The translations under genes and the position numbers were made by a program. This document shows positions 40,151 through 50,802 of a DNA stretch of 64,000 nt, in pieces (the first letter of the stretch is position 1; every line of letters begins with the position of its first letter). Source of the DNA: Angomonas deanei (lineage: Eukaryota > Euglenozoa > Kinetoplastea > Trypanosomatida > Trypanosomatidae); assembly GCA_903995115.1 (NCBI GenBank), contig LR877168.1, positions 371,001-435,000 of the forward strand, in the 5' to 3' direction. The notes beneath the pieces were generated by a model. It worked only from the letters and a program-made list of their open reading frames with translations. It did no database searches and had not been told where the DNA came from.

Positions 40151-40897
40151 CTTCAAAATATCTCACAATACATGGGTTACTTTCGTGGTCCTAGCCCACT
40201 TTCACTCGCAGGCGTTAATTCGCATGCCAGAGACTGTGGGGGGCGCCATACTGGGTTGTAACATCACTTCCGACGAGTGTGGAGTCAGACGCGTGGTAAA
40301 AGCGAATTCGCGGGACGTGGCGTGTCTGGAGCTTGCCCAATGGTGGATGGAGAGGCAGTGTTATTATCCGTTGCGGATTGTCGCCGAGTTCAACGGTACA
40401 AAATCGTCGGATGACATTCCCGCGTGGGAAAGGCTCTCCCGACGAATTTCCAAAAGTAAAGTTGAGCACGCGTTTGACTTGAACCTTGTTGGTATTGACT
40501 CTCTTGAACGCTTTGCCGAACTGTTAAAGCGATCGGCAGTTGTTAATTCGGATGACTGTGACGTGTCTACTCTAGAGGGGCGTTGGAAGGACTTGAGCGA
40601 CTCAGAACAGTGGAATTATTGTATTGCCGTGGTGCTCTCGACATTACCTTTCTTGCAACCTGCGCCAATCTGACAACTGTAGGTATTTTATTTTGCCACG
40701 GCGTGACTGCGGTAAAGGCTTTGAGGGGGCTTCAAAGTCTGGTGGAAGTTAATTTGAGAGGCTGTGATATCACGAGTGTTGATTTTCTAAAGAACTGCAC
40801 CTCGCTAGAGTGCGTAGACGTACGGCTGTGCGACAATGTCACCTCGCTAGCTGGCCTCTCGGGACTCGGGAAGTTGCCAGTCCTTCACTCGGATTAA
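40151..40897 (+). pseudogene. LRRP family, front part only (remnant A)
   Basis: Reads LQNISQYMGYFRG and, in other frames, the family segments CNITSDECGVRR, DIPAWERLSRRISKSKVEHAFDL, LKRSAVV and the first repeats (GCDITSVDFLKNCTSLECVDVRLCDNVTSLAGLSGL). These align with the intact copy at 57061-58923 up to its third repeat, then stop (SGLGKLPVLHSD). The frame changes about twice (near 40230-40245 and near 40590). It ends 18 bases before the ATG of the DEAD-box helicase, so the remnant has replaced that gene's usual spacer. Confidence 0.75.
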
Positions 40898-40915
40898 ATA
40901 GAAGAGAAATAAAAC

Positions 40916-42588
40916 ATGTCACTAGAGAACATCTCGTTAAAGAGAGTTCGCAGAACGTACGAACCGGAGGCCAAGGCGTGGAATGACAATGCGCTTCCCG
41001 TACCGTGGGAAGACATTGACCCCCGCTGCATAATGTGACCATCTTTTCACTTAAGAATGTCTTTTTCTTTTCCCACGCGACACCGGCGCAGGTGGGGGCG
41101 CTGAAGGATTTTTCGGGTAGCGGGCACAGTGCGCTGATCGAGGCTCCCACCGGAAGTGGCAAAACCCTTGCTTTTCTTATCCCCCTCATGGAGCGGCTAC
41201 TGCGCGTTTCGGAGGAGTACGTAAAGGTTAAAAGCGCCCCGCCGCTCACCCGCCATGTCGTTGGATTTATCGTGTCCCCCTCACGCACCCTGGCGGAACA
41301 AACTTTCGTGGTGGGCAGAAACCTCTCTGCCCGGTTCCCGTACAATATACAGTTTGTGCCGTGCGACGGTGTGGTGAGCAAGCCCAGTGACGCGATGGAG
41401 AAGATGCTGACTACGCCGAGGGATTTGTTGGACCTTTGCGCGCAACTGAATATCGGCGGCCAGACAGAACCCGAAGTGAAACTCTTCTCTACCCCGGCAA
41501 ACCGGTTTGTGCTTGTCGTGGATGAGGCAGACTTGGTGTTCAACAATGGGACGATGTGGGGCTCCGTGGAAAAGTTTGTAACGGATTGTCACCAAGCGCG
41601 CGTCAAGTTGGACTTTTGCTGTGTCGGTGCAACGGTGTCGACGTCCCCATTTGCTCAAGAGTACTTTACGACAGCGGCGAAGCAATTTGCGTCCACCCCG
41701 CATGTCATCTCATTGCAAACGGACAGCAGCTTCCTATCACAGTTGCAAAACCGTTTTGTACTGTGCGAATCACACGACTTCCTTTCCGTGTTGGTTCAGA
41801 TTATTAATTTGCATGCATCCAAGAAGCACTTTGTATTTTTCAATGATCCCAAGGTGCTGCTGTTTGCGCACCGACTGTTTCGACTCCTTTCGGGTCAGCC
41901 TAGTCGGCCGCTGCTGTACATTTCCAACATTTTTATGATGCACGAGGGCATGAACGAGAGCGCCCGCATGGAGCAGTATAGCAAGTTTCTTGGCCACGCA
42001 CAACGAGTGGAAAGGGGCCGGAGGGGGTGCAAAAGAAGAAAGTAGGGGAGAAGAGTAACCAAGTGTTTGCGGGTGGTCTGAAGAGACAGGGGAAACCTTC
42101 TCTGGGGTCCGGTGCTATTCTGCTCTGCACCGATATTGCCGCGTTTGGGCTGGATGTACGAGATGTGGATTACGTGTGCCATTTCGAACCACCAGCTACG
42201 CCGCAGTCGTACGTCCACCGTGTTGGACGCGTGGGCAGAATGGGACTGCGGGGCTCCAGCGTCCTGTTACTGGAAGACGACAACGAACCGATTCAACACA
42301 ATCACCAACACGAAGCGGCGGGGTGTCGAGGTCACAGGAGACAGTTCCCTGAAGGAAGACCTGCTCCCTGAAAATCACCGTCTGTTTGTCACTTCCCTGC
42401 GTGAATTAAGCAATATTGAGCAGTTTACCCTACCCCCTTTGGCACCAATCGCCTCCACACTGCGCAATATTATAAGCGGCGATGCAAAGCTCGTGAAAAT
42501 GGCAAAGGAGGCCGCGATGAAGGTTTGCGAGACGTCCTGCGTTTGGTTTGACCCGAAATTGGCCGTCCAAAGCTTTCTACTGGATTAA
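40916..42588 (+). CDS. DEAD-box ATP-dependent RNA helicase, interrupted by three frameshifts
   Basis: The ATG at 40916 (MSLENISLKRVRRTYEPEA) opens a product of about 555 residues in successive frames. Motifs in order: WEDIDP (Q-motif region), TPAQ, APTGSGKT (I), PSRTLAEQ (Ia), VDEAD (II), GATVS (III), TDIAAFGLDV (V) and HRVGRVGR (VI). The close link of WEDI, TPAQ and EAPTGSGKT recalls the Spb4/DDX55 group involved in large-subunit rRNA processing, but the C-terminus is unlike it. The frame changes occur at a C5 run (41020-41024), a G5 run (42023-42027) and near 42285-42295. The first two would close with one extra base in the run. Either sequencing indels or decay; the damaged upstream spacer leaves decay possible. 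Confidence 0.75.
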
Positions 42589-42801
42589 CCGATTAAAATT
42601 TCTAACTACGTTTAAAGAAAAGAAAAGTAAAAGTAAAAAAAAAAATAGAGGGAGAGAGAATGAACGTCTTCCTTTTGTATTTTGGCACAGAACACCACCC
42701 ACACATGTTACTGTGCAAATTAATTGATCTTTCCCCCTTTCTTTTTTTCGTTGCTAAAGCAGTATCATCGCATTCACGCTTTATAAAAGAGGTAGTATTC
42801 A
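42589..42801. other. Leader of the aldehyde dehydrogenase gene
   Basis: A pyrimidine tract at about 42729-42752 (CTTTCCCCCTTTCTTTTTTT) with AG at 42758-42762 lies about 40 bases before the ATG and is a good spliced-leader acceptor. Confidence 0.55.
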
Positions 42802-44271
42802 ATGAGCTCTTCGCATTCTCAAAGAGGCGCCAATGAGGGGAACGGCTTGACTTACACGAGCAAGGAGACGATTCCTGTGCTCGTGTCCACCGCGAGAGCA
42901 ATGTTCGCCTCTGGCGCCCTGAAAGAGGTACGACAGCGGAAACAGGTTCTGCAAAACTTGCTGGTCATGATGAACAAGGAGGAGGAGTTCTTCTTGAAGG
43001 CCATCACCGCGGATCTCGGGCGCAACCCCGAGGAATCAAAAATCGTGGAAACCACCATTGTAAAAAATGAGTTGACTTTTTTTTTGAACCACCTGAACTC
43101 CCTTGTCAAGCCCACCTCTCTGTCGGGTGCACACCCACTCCAAGACTGCAAGACGTTCAAAGAACCGAAGGGGGTGGTGCTGGTCATCAGCCCTTGGAAC
43201 TACCCGATACAAATGGTGATGATGCCTCTCATTGGTGCCGTTGCCGCCGGCAATACCGTCGTGGTGAAGCTTAGCGAATTCGCACCCGAAACGGCGCGCC
43301 TGTTTATGGAAATGCTGCCCAAGTACGTACCAGAAGGGATAGTGGGTTTCGTCTACGGGGCGGTTGAGGAGGCGACGGCCGTTTTGAAAGAACGGTTCGA
43401 CCATATTTTTTTCACCGGTGGTGCCCCTGTGGGCAAGGTGGTCATGACTGCAGCCGCGCAGCACTTGACCCCTGTCACGCTGGAGCTCGGTGGAAAGTCG
43501 CCTACGGTGGTGGATGAAAGCTGTGACGGGGAGATGGACACGGTGGCGTCTCGCATCGCGTGGGGTAAGTTTGTCAACTGCGGTCAAACCTGTGTGGCAC
43601 CCGATTATGTCCTCGTTCACACCAGTGTAAAGAAGCGTTTCGTAGAGGCATTTGAGAGGGCACGGCGCAGTTTTTTCGGCGTCGACGGAGATGTGTTGGC
43701 CAGCCCCAACTATGGGAGGATTGTCAACCAGCAACATTGGGACCGACTGAACAGTTTACTCGACAAGGGCGAAACGGTGCTGCTGGGCGGGGAGCGAAAT
43801 CGGGAAACCCTCCAGTTCGCCACAACGGTGGTGGAGAATGCGGATATCAACGGCAAGTTAATGACCGATGAAATCTTTGGTCCCATTCTGCCGCTCGTTA
43901 CGTACGAGCGACTGGAGGAGGCGATTCAGTTCATCAAGCAAAGAGAAAAGCCTCTGGCTCTGTACGTGTTTACCAAACACGATGCGGTGAGAAAACGGTT
44001 TTGCACCGAAACTTCTTCCGGTGGACTGGTGTTTAACGACGTTATGCTACACGTCGGCATTACCGGCTTGCCGTTTGGCGGCGTCGGGTACAGTGGGCTC
44101 GGAAACTACCACGGTGCGTACTCCTTTGACACTTTTTCTCACACCAAGACGGTGCTGAACGAAGGCACCGGCCTGGAGTGTTTTATGAAGGTTCGATATC
44201 CCCCCTATTCAGAGGAGAAAACCAAGTGGTTTCGCTTTGCCATGGAAAAGTCGCGCTGCTGCTGCATGTAG
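42802..44271 (+). CDS. Class 3 (fatty) aldehyde dehydrogenase with C-terminal CCCM
   Basis: 489 residues of the ALDH3 type, short at the N-terminus as usual for fatty-aldehyde dehydrogenases. Key parts: PWNYPIQ (NAD site), FTGGAPVGK, ELGGKSP with general-base Glu228, and the catalytic Cys264 in NCGQTCVAPDY. The family oxidises medium and long-chain aldehydes, including those from lipid breakdown, to acids with NAD(P)+. The protein ends FRFAMEKSRCCCM. CCCM fits a CaaX box (Met suits farnesylation) with further cysteines open to palmitoylation, which would tether it to membranes, as lipid tails do for mammalian ALDH3B and a helix for ALDH3A2. That lipid anchor is inferred. Start by ATG after a good splice site. 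Confidence 0.92.
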   Translation: MSSSHSQRGANEGNGLTYTSKETIPVLVSTARAMFASGALKEVRQRKQVLQNLLVMMNKEEEFFLKAITADLGRNPEESKIVETTIVKNELTFFLNHLNSLVKPTSLSGAHPLQDCKTFKEPKGVVLVISPWNYPIQMVMMPLIGAVAAGNTVVVKLSEFAPETARLFMEMLPKYVPEGIVGFVYGAVEEATAVLKERFDHIFFTGGAPVGKVVMTAAAQHLTPVTLELGGKSPTVVDESCDGEMDTVASRIAWGKFVNCGQTCVAPDYVLVHTSVKKRFVEAFERARRSFFGVDGDVLASPNYGRIVNQQHWDRLNSLLDKGETVLLGGERNRETLQFATTVVENADINGKLMTDEIFGPILPLVTYERLEEAIQFIKQREKPLALYVFTKHDAVRKRFCTETSSGGLVFNDVMLHVGITGLPFGGVGYSGLGNYHGAYSFDTFSHTKTVLNEGTGLECFMKVRYPPYSEEKTKWFRFAMEKSRCCCM

Positions 44272-44651
44272 CATCGTCTAGGTGTGAGGCCCATACAACA
44301 CCTTTCTCCAATTCGAACTTTTACCCGTTTTCCTGTCGCGTACGCGTCTATCACAACAGACCATCCCGTGTAAGTGTTGGGTCGTGGAGGGACTTTGTTC
44401 CCTAAAATAATTTGCTTTCTTTTATTTGCGCTTTTCTCTTCTAAATGAATAAAGATAACAAAACGACAGTGGAATGGATAAGTTGGTGGTGTATCATTGG
44501 AATAGGGTTCGTTGCCCTACGTTCCAAAGGCAGAAGGGTCTTTTTGTGGCACTGACTGGTTCGTCTAGCATCATTTTTTTTTTTTATTGCCTCCCCACTC
44601 TTTCTTCACTCTGTTTTCAGTTTCATTTTCTTGTTATTGTTTTCATTTCAA
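44272..44651. other. Spacer between aldehyde dehydrogenase and the first RHS gene
   Basis: Holds the 3' UTR of the dehydrogenase and a strong acceptor for the next gene: a pyrimidine-rich tract from about 44572 and TTTTCAG, with AG at 44619-44620. No gene seen. Confidence 0.55.
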
Positions 44652-47242
44652 ATGCTTCGCAGACTATTTTCGTTCTGGCCCAGTAAAAGAGGCCGAGACT
44701 CCTCCGACGAGTCCTCCAAGAGGTTTAAAGGTGATCCCAACGAACCGCCTTCAGAAACACTTAAGCGCTTGAAAGAAGCGAACATCGGAAGCAGATTTGA
44801 CAAGCCTCCGTGGGTTGACAAGCTCATGAACACAGTCAACGATAAAAAAAAACTCGTGGCAAAGAAGGAAGTATTTGAGACAAGTGAAAAAGACAAAATG
44901 GAGAGTATACTTAATATTATCTGGAAGCGTGATGAAGGAGAAAAGGATGATCCCGTTGAAGTACGGTCACCAGGAGTGATCACCGAAACGTGGAACGAGG
45001 CAAAACGGGAGCATTCAGTTACTTTTCCCCTCATTCCGACATTTCTGAAGCGGTGTTCGCAGGCGAGACACTTGGTCGAGAACGACGACATGCTGGTCTG
45101 TGCGACAGCGTTACTGCTGGAGCTCTCCTGCATAATCGACGACTTTGGCGGTTATGTGAGACGAAACCGCCAAAACGAACGGTTTAAGTGCTGCTTTATA
45201 ACAAACATTACAACGGAACTGGATTTGCTTTCGGCAAATTTCGTTGATGACAACACCCCCGAGGTTGCAAGCGTGAGAGATTGGGCGAAAGGTAAGGGAG
45301 TGCGGACGAAGCATGCCCTTTCGATTGGTGGAGAAAGCGGCTCTGGTAAGACGCACGTGGCACTGGAGAGTGTCACATTCTACCGCAAAGGGGTACTGGA
45401 AAAGGAAAAGAAGTGGCTAACTGAAGACGAGGTGCTCATTGTCTATCTGAAGATTAATCGTCACGAGGAGGGTGACGAATACTGGGATGATGGTCTGGAA
45501 TCAAAGCACGGGGATGCCATGACCACGATGGAAAAACTTTGTAAGAAATACCCTCCATCTTCTGGCAAATTGCGGACAGCCCCTTACTTGCAGGAGTGCA
45601 TTCAAAATGCAGAGCCTGGTGAGAAGAGAGCCCTACGACAACTTCGAGCAGCTCTGTGCCACTCCTTTCTGTGTAAACGAATCAAAGTAAGAGCAAACTA
45701 CAGCTATGACCTGACGTCAAAGGAGCCATTTGAGATTGCCTTTTTTGTCTTGGATGAGGTCGCCTCATGTCCGTGGTTACACAAGGCTGTCAACAGTATA
45801 GAGACAGACGACCACTATGTTTCACAGTACTTCGCTAATAAAACAAATTTTGCGAAGGAGTATCGCTTCATTTGTGCGAGTACTGCGAGTGAGGCTATTC
45901 TGAGGGACTTGAACAGTACCCCAGGAACTTTTATTCCCGTGACAATGAAACCGTCTCCCAAACTCTTCAAAGAGCTGATGACAGGTCGTGACTTTGTGCC
46001 GAATAAGTTCGTGATTGACTTATTCTACCTTCATAGTTTCTTTGCAAAACTAATTGAAAACCGCCGCTGTGCGGTGAGGGCAGCGAAAATGATGCTTGAT
46101 ACGCTGCCCCGGGTGAGACCGGTACATAGTGCCGCGGCTGCCATTAATAAGTACCTCATTGACAAAGGCCAGGAAGAGCTTTTTAACGGAACTGATGTGG
46201 AGAATGCGTATGGCTATGCGGGGTATCTGGTTGGTGCTGTCGCCGCGCAGTATAAAAGCATGAATGGAGCAAAAGACATTGACGTACTTGAAGCTATGGA
46301 GATTGTAGCAAAAGGAATTCGCGCTTTTCTATGTTGCCCGAATGAGAATCTGGAAGGTGTGTTTTCGGACTTTCCTCGAGATCCTTTAAAGCTGGGCTTA
46401 TTTGATTGCTCTGTTACACCCACGGGGAAGGAGGGAGAGCGGTGCGTGAGGATATCAGACTCGGCGGCACAACAGGTTATGGCCGCGGTCGCCTACGGTA
46501 GTGGAGGTTTTTTCGCAACTAGCGTAACCGGCGGCGCCTCTGAGTTTTTTCTGCCCCCGTTTTTTCTCTTTACTTGAGTGGCTACTCAACAAAGTGTTTA
46601 AAGCAGATCAATGTGAAGACCGGAGCGGATCTTTTCACATTCATCAACTCTGTAAGTGATGTTAAATTTAAAGGCAGTTGTGATTCTATGTTGGAACACG
46701 AGAGTGTCAGCGGGATACTATTCGCATCCCATCACATTTCCGAAGGCAGCTACTTGAATTCCTATATGGATGTGCTGAAACAGTTTCTTGGTGGAAAGAA
46801 CCAACAGGCGTTTGTGCTGGTAAATGGCCGTGGTGCCCCGTACGCGGATCTTATCGCGAGAAGCGGTGAGATTCTCTTTTTGATTCAGTGCAAGACCAGC
46901 GTGAAGCGCCTGCGGGTAGATGTGGAGGCGGAACTGAAGAAGATGGGGTTTGACTGTGAAAAGCAGAGCGAGCGAAAAAGGGATCCGTCCTCTAAGAGAA
47001 AAGCGGATTTGGCCGAGTCTCTCGTAAAGGGAAGTGCTCTAACAAACTCACTGATGGAGGCCCTTGGATGCAAGATTGCTGTTCCCATTTTCATGTGCAG
47101 TGAGCCGTCAACTGCAGACGAGAAGAAAAAGCTGAAAACATCTGTTGAAGACTTCCATGTGGAAAGCTTTGGATGGAAGGGTCCGGGTGCGCTGCTGTTT
47201 GTCGGTGGTTCCACCGAACGGTCCATGACCATTTCTGTCTAG
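44652..47242 (+). pseudogene. RHS/Crinkler-type P-loop NTPase with nuclease-like end, copy 1 (broken, about one break)
   Basis: The ATG at 44652 (MLRRLFSFWPSKRG) starts a basic front followed by the family helix (PPWVDKLMN). The P-loop reads SIGGESGSGKTHVAL and a Walker B-like FFVLDEVASCPW follows. Near the C-terminus, AFVLVNGRGAPYADLIA and FLIQCKTS form a D...QxK pattern like a restriction-endonuclease (REase) fold. This order (header, P-loop NTPase, REase-like end) is the Crinkler-RHS type described by Zhang, Burroughs and Aravind for kinetoplastid RHS proteins. RHS genes lie in subtelomeric arrays and attract retroelements; in T. brucei they affect Pol II transcription. The copy looks broken with about one break. 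Confidence 0.75.
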
Positions 47243-47810
47243 CATGTTTTGTTTTTTGTTTGTTTGTTTTAAAATCTGCTGTATATTCCGCTTGACTTTC
47301 AGAGAAAAGTCATTGTGGTTGTACTAAGGGTGTCGCGCTGTGAAATTGCTGTTTTATGTCGTGGTAAAGTCCTTCCCGTGGGGATTCATGTTCTTATTCT
47401 CAAGTTCTTTATCTTTGTTTTACTGCCAAGCTGCTTCTCTGCATTTACTTGCAATGCGACAATCTCCTAATTGCGAAACAGATAGATTTGAGTTCCTTCC
47501 CATTTCCCGTGCACGGCTGGCCCTCAAATCGTACCGTAGATTAGACATAAAATCGGGACAGAGGATTCCCGTCAGTTGTGCCCAAAGGATTCGCCTGCTT
47601 TGCTCAAACCCACTTTCTAGGGTGAAGCGGTGGGTTCTCTAATGGATTGTAGGGACGACAGCTACGGACCTCTGAGGCACGTTATTTTGCTTTGAACCCG
47701 TCTGTTAGCTTCACTGCTCGAAATGTTCTCTTTCTTTATGGATTCTTCTTGCGTGTACTTTTTTTTTTCTTGCGCCGGTTGCACCTCTAAAGAAATGACA
47801 TCTCTCTTCC
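47243..47810. other. 3' region of RHS copy 1
   Basis: Contains the conserved hairpin listed below and otherwise pyrimidine-rich spacer. A 63-codon frame at 47454-47642 (MRQSPNCETDRFEF) cannot be supported. Confidence 0.5.
47293..47312 (+). promoter_or_regulatory. Conserved 3' UTR hairpin of RHS copy 1
   Basis: TGACTTT-CAGAGA-AAAGTCA: a perfect 7-bp stem with a 6-base loop, about 50 bases past the stop. The same 20 bases recur behind RHS copy 3 at 53482-53501 with shared flanks. A conserved stem-loop in otherwise diverged UTRs suggests an RNA element for mRNA stability or translation. Confidence 0.65.
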
Positions 47811-48094
47811 CTCATTCTTTTTCATCTCATGTGCAGTTTAGTATTCTTGCTTCTCTTTTTTTTTTTTTATTATTATTATAAACATGTTGTCGATCCGACG
47901 ACTGGCTACAGTGGCCCCCAGATTGCTGATGAGGACACGGTACACACCGCTGTGTACTTTCCAGTTCTGCGCGACTATCACGCGGGCCACTGCGACAAGT
48001 CGTCGAATTGACAACATGGTAGAACGGTAATATTAAAAAGAAAAAAAAGCGAGGAAAGAATACTAAACTGCACATGAGATGAAAAAGAATGAGG
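47811..48094. repeat. Large inverted repeat (about 284 bp) with presequence-like starts on both strands
   Basis: Bases 47811-47849 are the exact reverse complement of 48056-48094 (39 of 39). The arms continue inward with lower identity to a centre near 47948, itself a near-palindrome (GTACACACCGCTGTGTAC). Each arm has an ATG: on the plus strand at 47884 (MLSIRRLATVAPRLLMRTR, 48 codons) and on the minus strand at 48017 (MLSIRRLVAVARVIVAQ, 59 codons). Both peptides look like mitochondrial presequences: Arg-rich, no acids in the front, amphipathic. The right arm's outer end runs into the truncated RHS copy 2. It could be a foldback element or the trace of an inverted duplication. Confidence 0.8.
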
Positions 48095-50434
48095 AAGGTG
48101 TACCAACCCCAGGAGAGTTCACCGCAGTGTGGAACGGTACAAAAGGTGTTGGTACTGGTCATGCAAATAAGTCCCCCCTCATCCTAAGTGGTGTTTGCCG
48201 GGAAAACTCTTGGGCGGTAGCGGCGGCATCCTCATATGCGCAGCAGCGGTGCTGCTGGGGTTCTTGTGCTGTGTCGAAGACTTCGCAGATCACATGAGAA
48301 GGAAGTGCCTAGATGCCAGGTTTGATTGCTGTGTCGTCACAAACTGTGGGGATGAGCTGGACTTACTGTATAATTCAGGAGTGTATATACAGGAGTGGGG
48401 CACCGAGATGACACAGATCAAAGGGTGGGCCAATGGAGAAGAGGGGAAGTGGCCTAAGTACACCTTATCGATTGGTGGTGCAAGACATGTGGGACAAGAA
48501 TGAGGAATACAAACGTTTATTCCCCGAGTGCAAGTCCAACGCTTTTTTGGAGGAGTGTATTAAGAATTCCGCCGCTGACAAGAATGACCTACGACACCTC
48601 CGAGTTGCACAAGGCCACAATTGGGTCTGCGATACCATAAAGAAAAGCGCAAAGTTCCCCTTCATAATGAAATCGAAGAAGCCCTTCGATGTTGCGTTCA
48701 TCGTACTAGATGAGATCGGCTCGTGCCCGTGGCTATACAAGGCTGTCAATGGTAATTCTACCGACGGTGCCTATATCACAAATTTTTTCACCGGTGATAC
48801 TTCTTTTGCCGGGAAGTACCAGTTTATCTGTTCCACCACGGCGAGCGAATCTATATTTAGGAATTTGTGTACCTCTCCTGGTCAATTTAATACCGTCACA
48901 ATGAAGCCGTCTCCCGTTCTGTATCGGGAGCTGTTGAAAAAAAAAAAAAATAGAGGACGCAAATATTTTGATGGTTCTTTGGATCCTTGATGAGAACCAC
49001 TATTATCAAAGGTTAGTACAGAACCGCCGGTGTGGTGTCTTCGCGGTCAAAAGAATCGGTGAGTTGATGTCCACCGTCAAGCTGGTAAGCAGCACCGCAG
49101 TGGCTATGAATGATTATCAAAAAAAAAGAAACAAAGTAACTGAATCACAACCAGACATACTGTTCAATTTGACAGATAAGGAAGGCATGTACGCCGCGGC
49201 GGGATTCCTGGTTGGGGCGGTGGCCGCCGAGTATAAAACGTTAAACGGCGTTCAAAAAATGGACCCCATTGAAGCCCAAGAAATTGTGGCAAAAGACATC
49301 CGCGCCTTTCTCTGTTGCAAGAAGAAAGTTTTCGAAAAGGTGTTTTCGAAATTCCCTAAGAATCCTCTTGAACTTGGACTGTTTGACTGCAGAACAGAAC
49401 TCCAGAAGGACGGTAAGCGACTCGTAACCATTTCCGTTTCAGCTGAGCAGCAGGTCATGGCGGCAACCGCATACGGTGGCGGAGCTACTTTTACTTCTAG
49501 CGTGTCTGGTGGTGCCTTCGAAACGTTTTCAGCCACATCATTGTCCTCACACTTCCGTGGCTACTCCACAATCTGTTCCGACACCCAAAATCCAATCAAG
49601 GGATTGCCCCCTGCGAATCTTTCCACGTTCCTCAACTCCGTCAGCGCGATAAAAGTGAAAGATACTTACAACAATCCGTTGGTTCACCCGAGTGTCAGTG
49701 GGGTATTGTTTGCTCCTCATCAGATTGCGTTAAACAAAACACTAGGTTCTTATTTGAGTGTGCTGGCACAGTTTCATAGTTGTAATGATAAAAATGAAAA
49801 TAAAGATAACGATGAAAATAAAGATAAAGATGCAGATAAAGGTCAAGCATTTGTGCTGGTGAACGGTCGTGGGGCCCCATATGCAGATCTCAGTGCCAAA
49901 ACAGGAAATATCCTGTTTTTAGTGCAGTGCAAGTCTAGCATCGACACATTGAAATATACTGTGGAGAAGGAACTGCGAAAAATGGGTTTCTCCGACAAGG
50001 ATGATGCGAACGTTGAGGCTCTGGTCAGTGCCCTCTTTCAAGGCGACAAGTTGAACAAAAAAAAACTCGAAGACGCCGTCACAATCATTTATTCTAAAGA
50101 GGGTGACTTCCACGAAAAGTTTAAGAAATGTCTCGATGAAATTTGCGGAAAAAAAGAATGGCAGATAGCTGATTCAGACGCTGCCTTGCTTAAGGGCAAA
50201 CTCTTAACGAGTTTGTTGATGCGGTCGTTGGGGTGTACTATTGCCGTCCCGGTATTCATGTGTACCGACCCGGGTGGCGAGGAGGCAAAGGAGGACCTGA
50301 AGGATTTGGTTAAAAGTCATAAGGTAAACTCCTTTGTGTGGAGTGACCCTGCTGTACTGCTCTTCGTCGGCGAAGGGATTGAACGGTCCGTAACCGTCAA
50401 AGATCCTTTCGAGAAAGTAAAAGGTCCGCGTTAA
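48062..50434 (+). pseudogene. RHS/Crinkler-type gene, copy 2 (broken, several breaks, front lost)
   Basis: The sequence matches copies 1 and 3 from a point about 100 residues into the protein to the end: FIVLDEIGSCPWLYKAVNG, FICSTTASESIFRN, AAAGFLVGAVAAEYKTLNG, RAFLCCKKK, AFVLVNGRGAPYADLSAK, FLVQCKSS and SLGCTIAVPVFMC. The P-loop region is only partly recognisable. Several breaks are present and the first part is missing, its place taken by the large inverted repeat. An insert of Asn/Asp/Lys/Glu repeats (near 49785-49840) is peculiar to this copy. The nuclease-like core remains recognisable. I treat it as a relic. Confidence 0.75.
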
Positions 50435-50802
50435 TCTTATTTGCGACTTGGCAACATTCCGCGCGGGTTGTTTCGTCTCCCGCTGGCATGACCGGGTATA
50501 ATCTCTCTCTGTTTCGATGATTGACCGAAGTGTTCATTGAAAGTCGGCTGTTTGACGCGGTGGTGCACGTGTGTCTGCGATTGCGTTTTGTTTGTTGGTT
50601 GGTTTTACTGCTGCTCGAGTCTGCTCTCAACGCTAATGTCGGTCCTACTTGTTCCTCTTCGGTGCAGAATTGCGCTTGTGGTCTTCTCTACCTGCGTTCT
50701 CTTTCGCCCCCCTTCTCTTCTTTTCAGTTTCAGTTTCTTTGCTTTTTTATTTTCATTTTTATCCTTTTTTTTTTTTTCATATATATCTTCAGAATATTTA
50801 AA
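50435..50802. other. Leader region of RHS copy 3
   Basis: Open frames reach back to 50521, but the stretch is T- and C-rich. A T run (50765-50777) then CTTCAG (AG at 50791-50792) just before the ATG at 50803 marks the likely splice acceptor, so the upstream frame is not coding. Confidence 0.6.

Noticed and set aside
47340-47642. 100-codon frame after RHS copy 1
   Set aside because: Most likely 3' UTR; no family match and a non-ATG start.
50521-50802. Extension of RHS copy 3 upstream
   Set aside because: T-rich leader before a clear CTTCAG acceptor.
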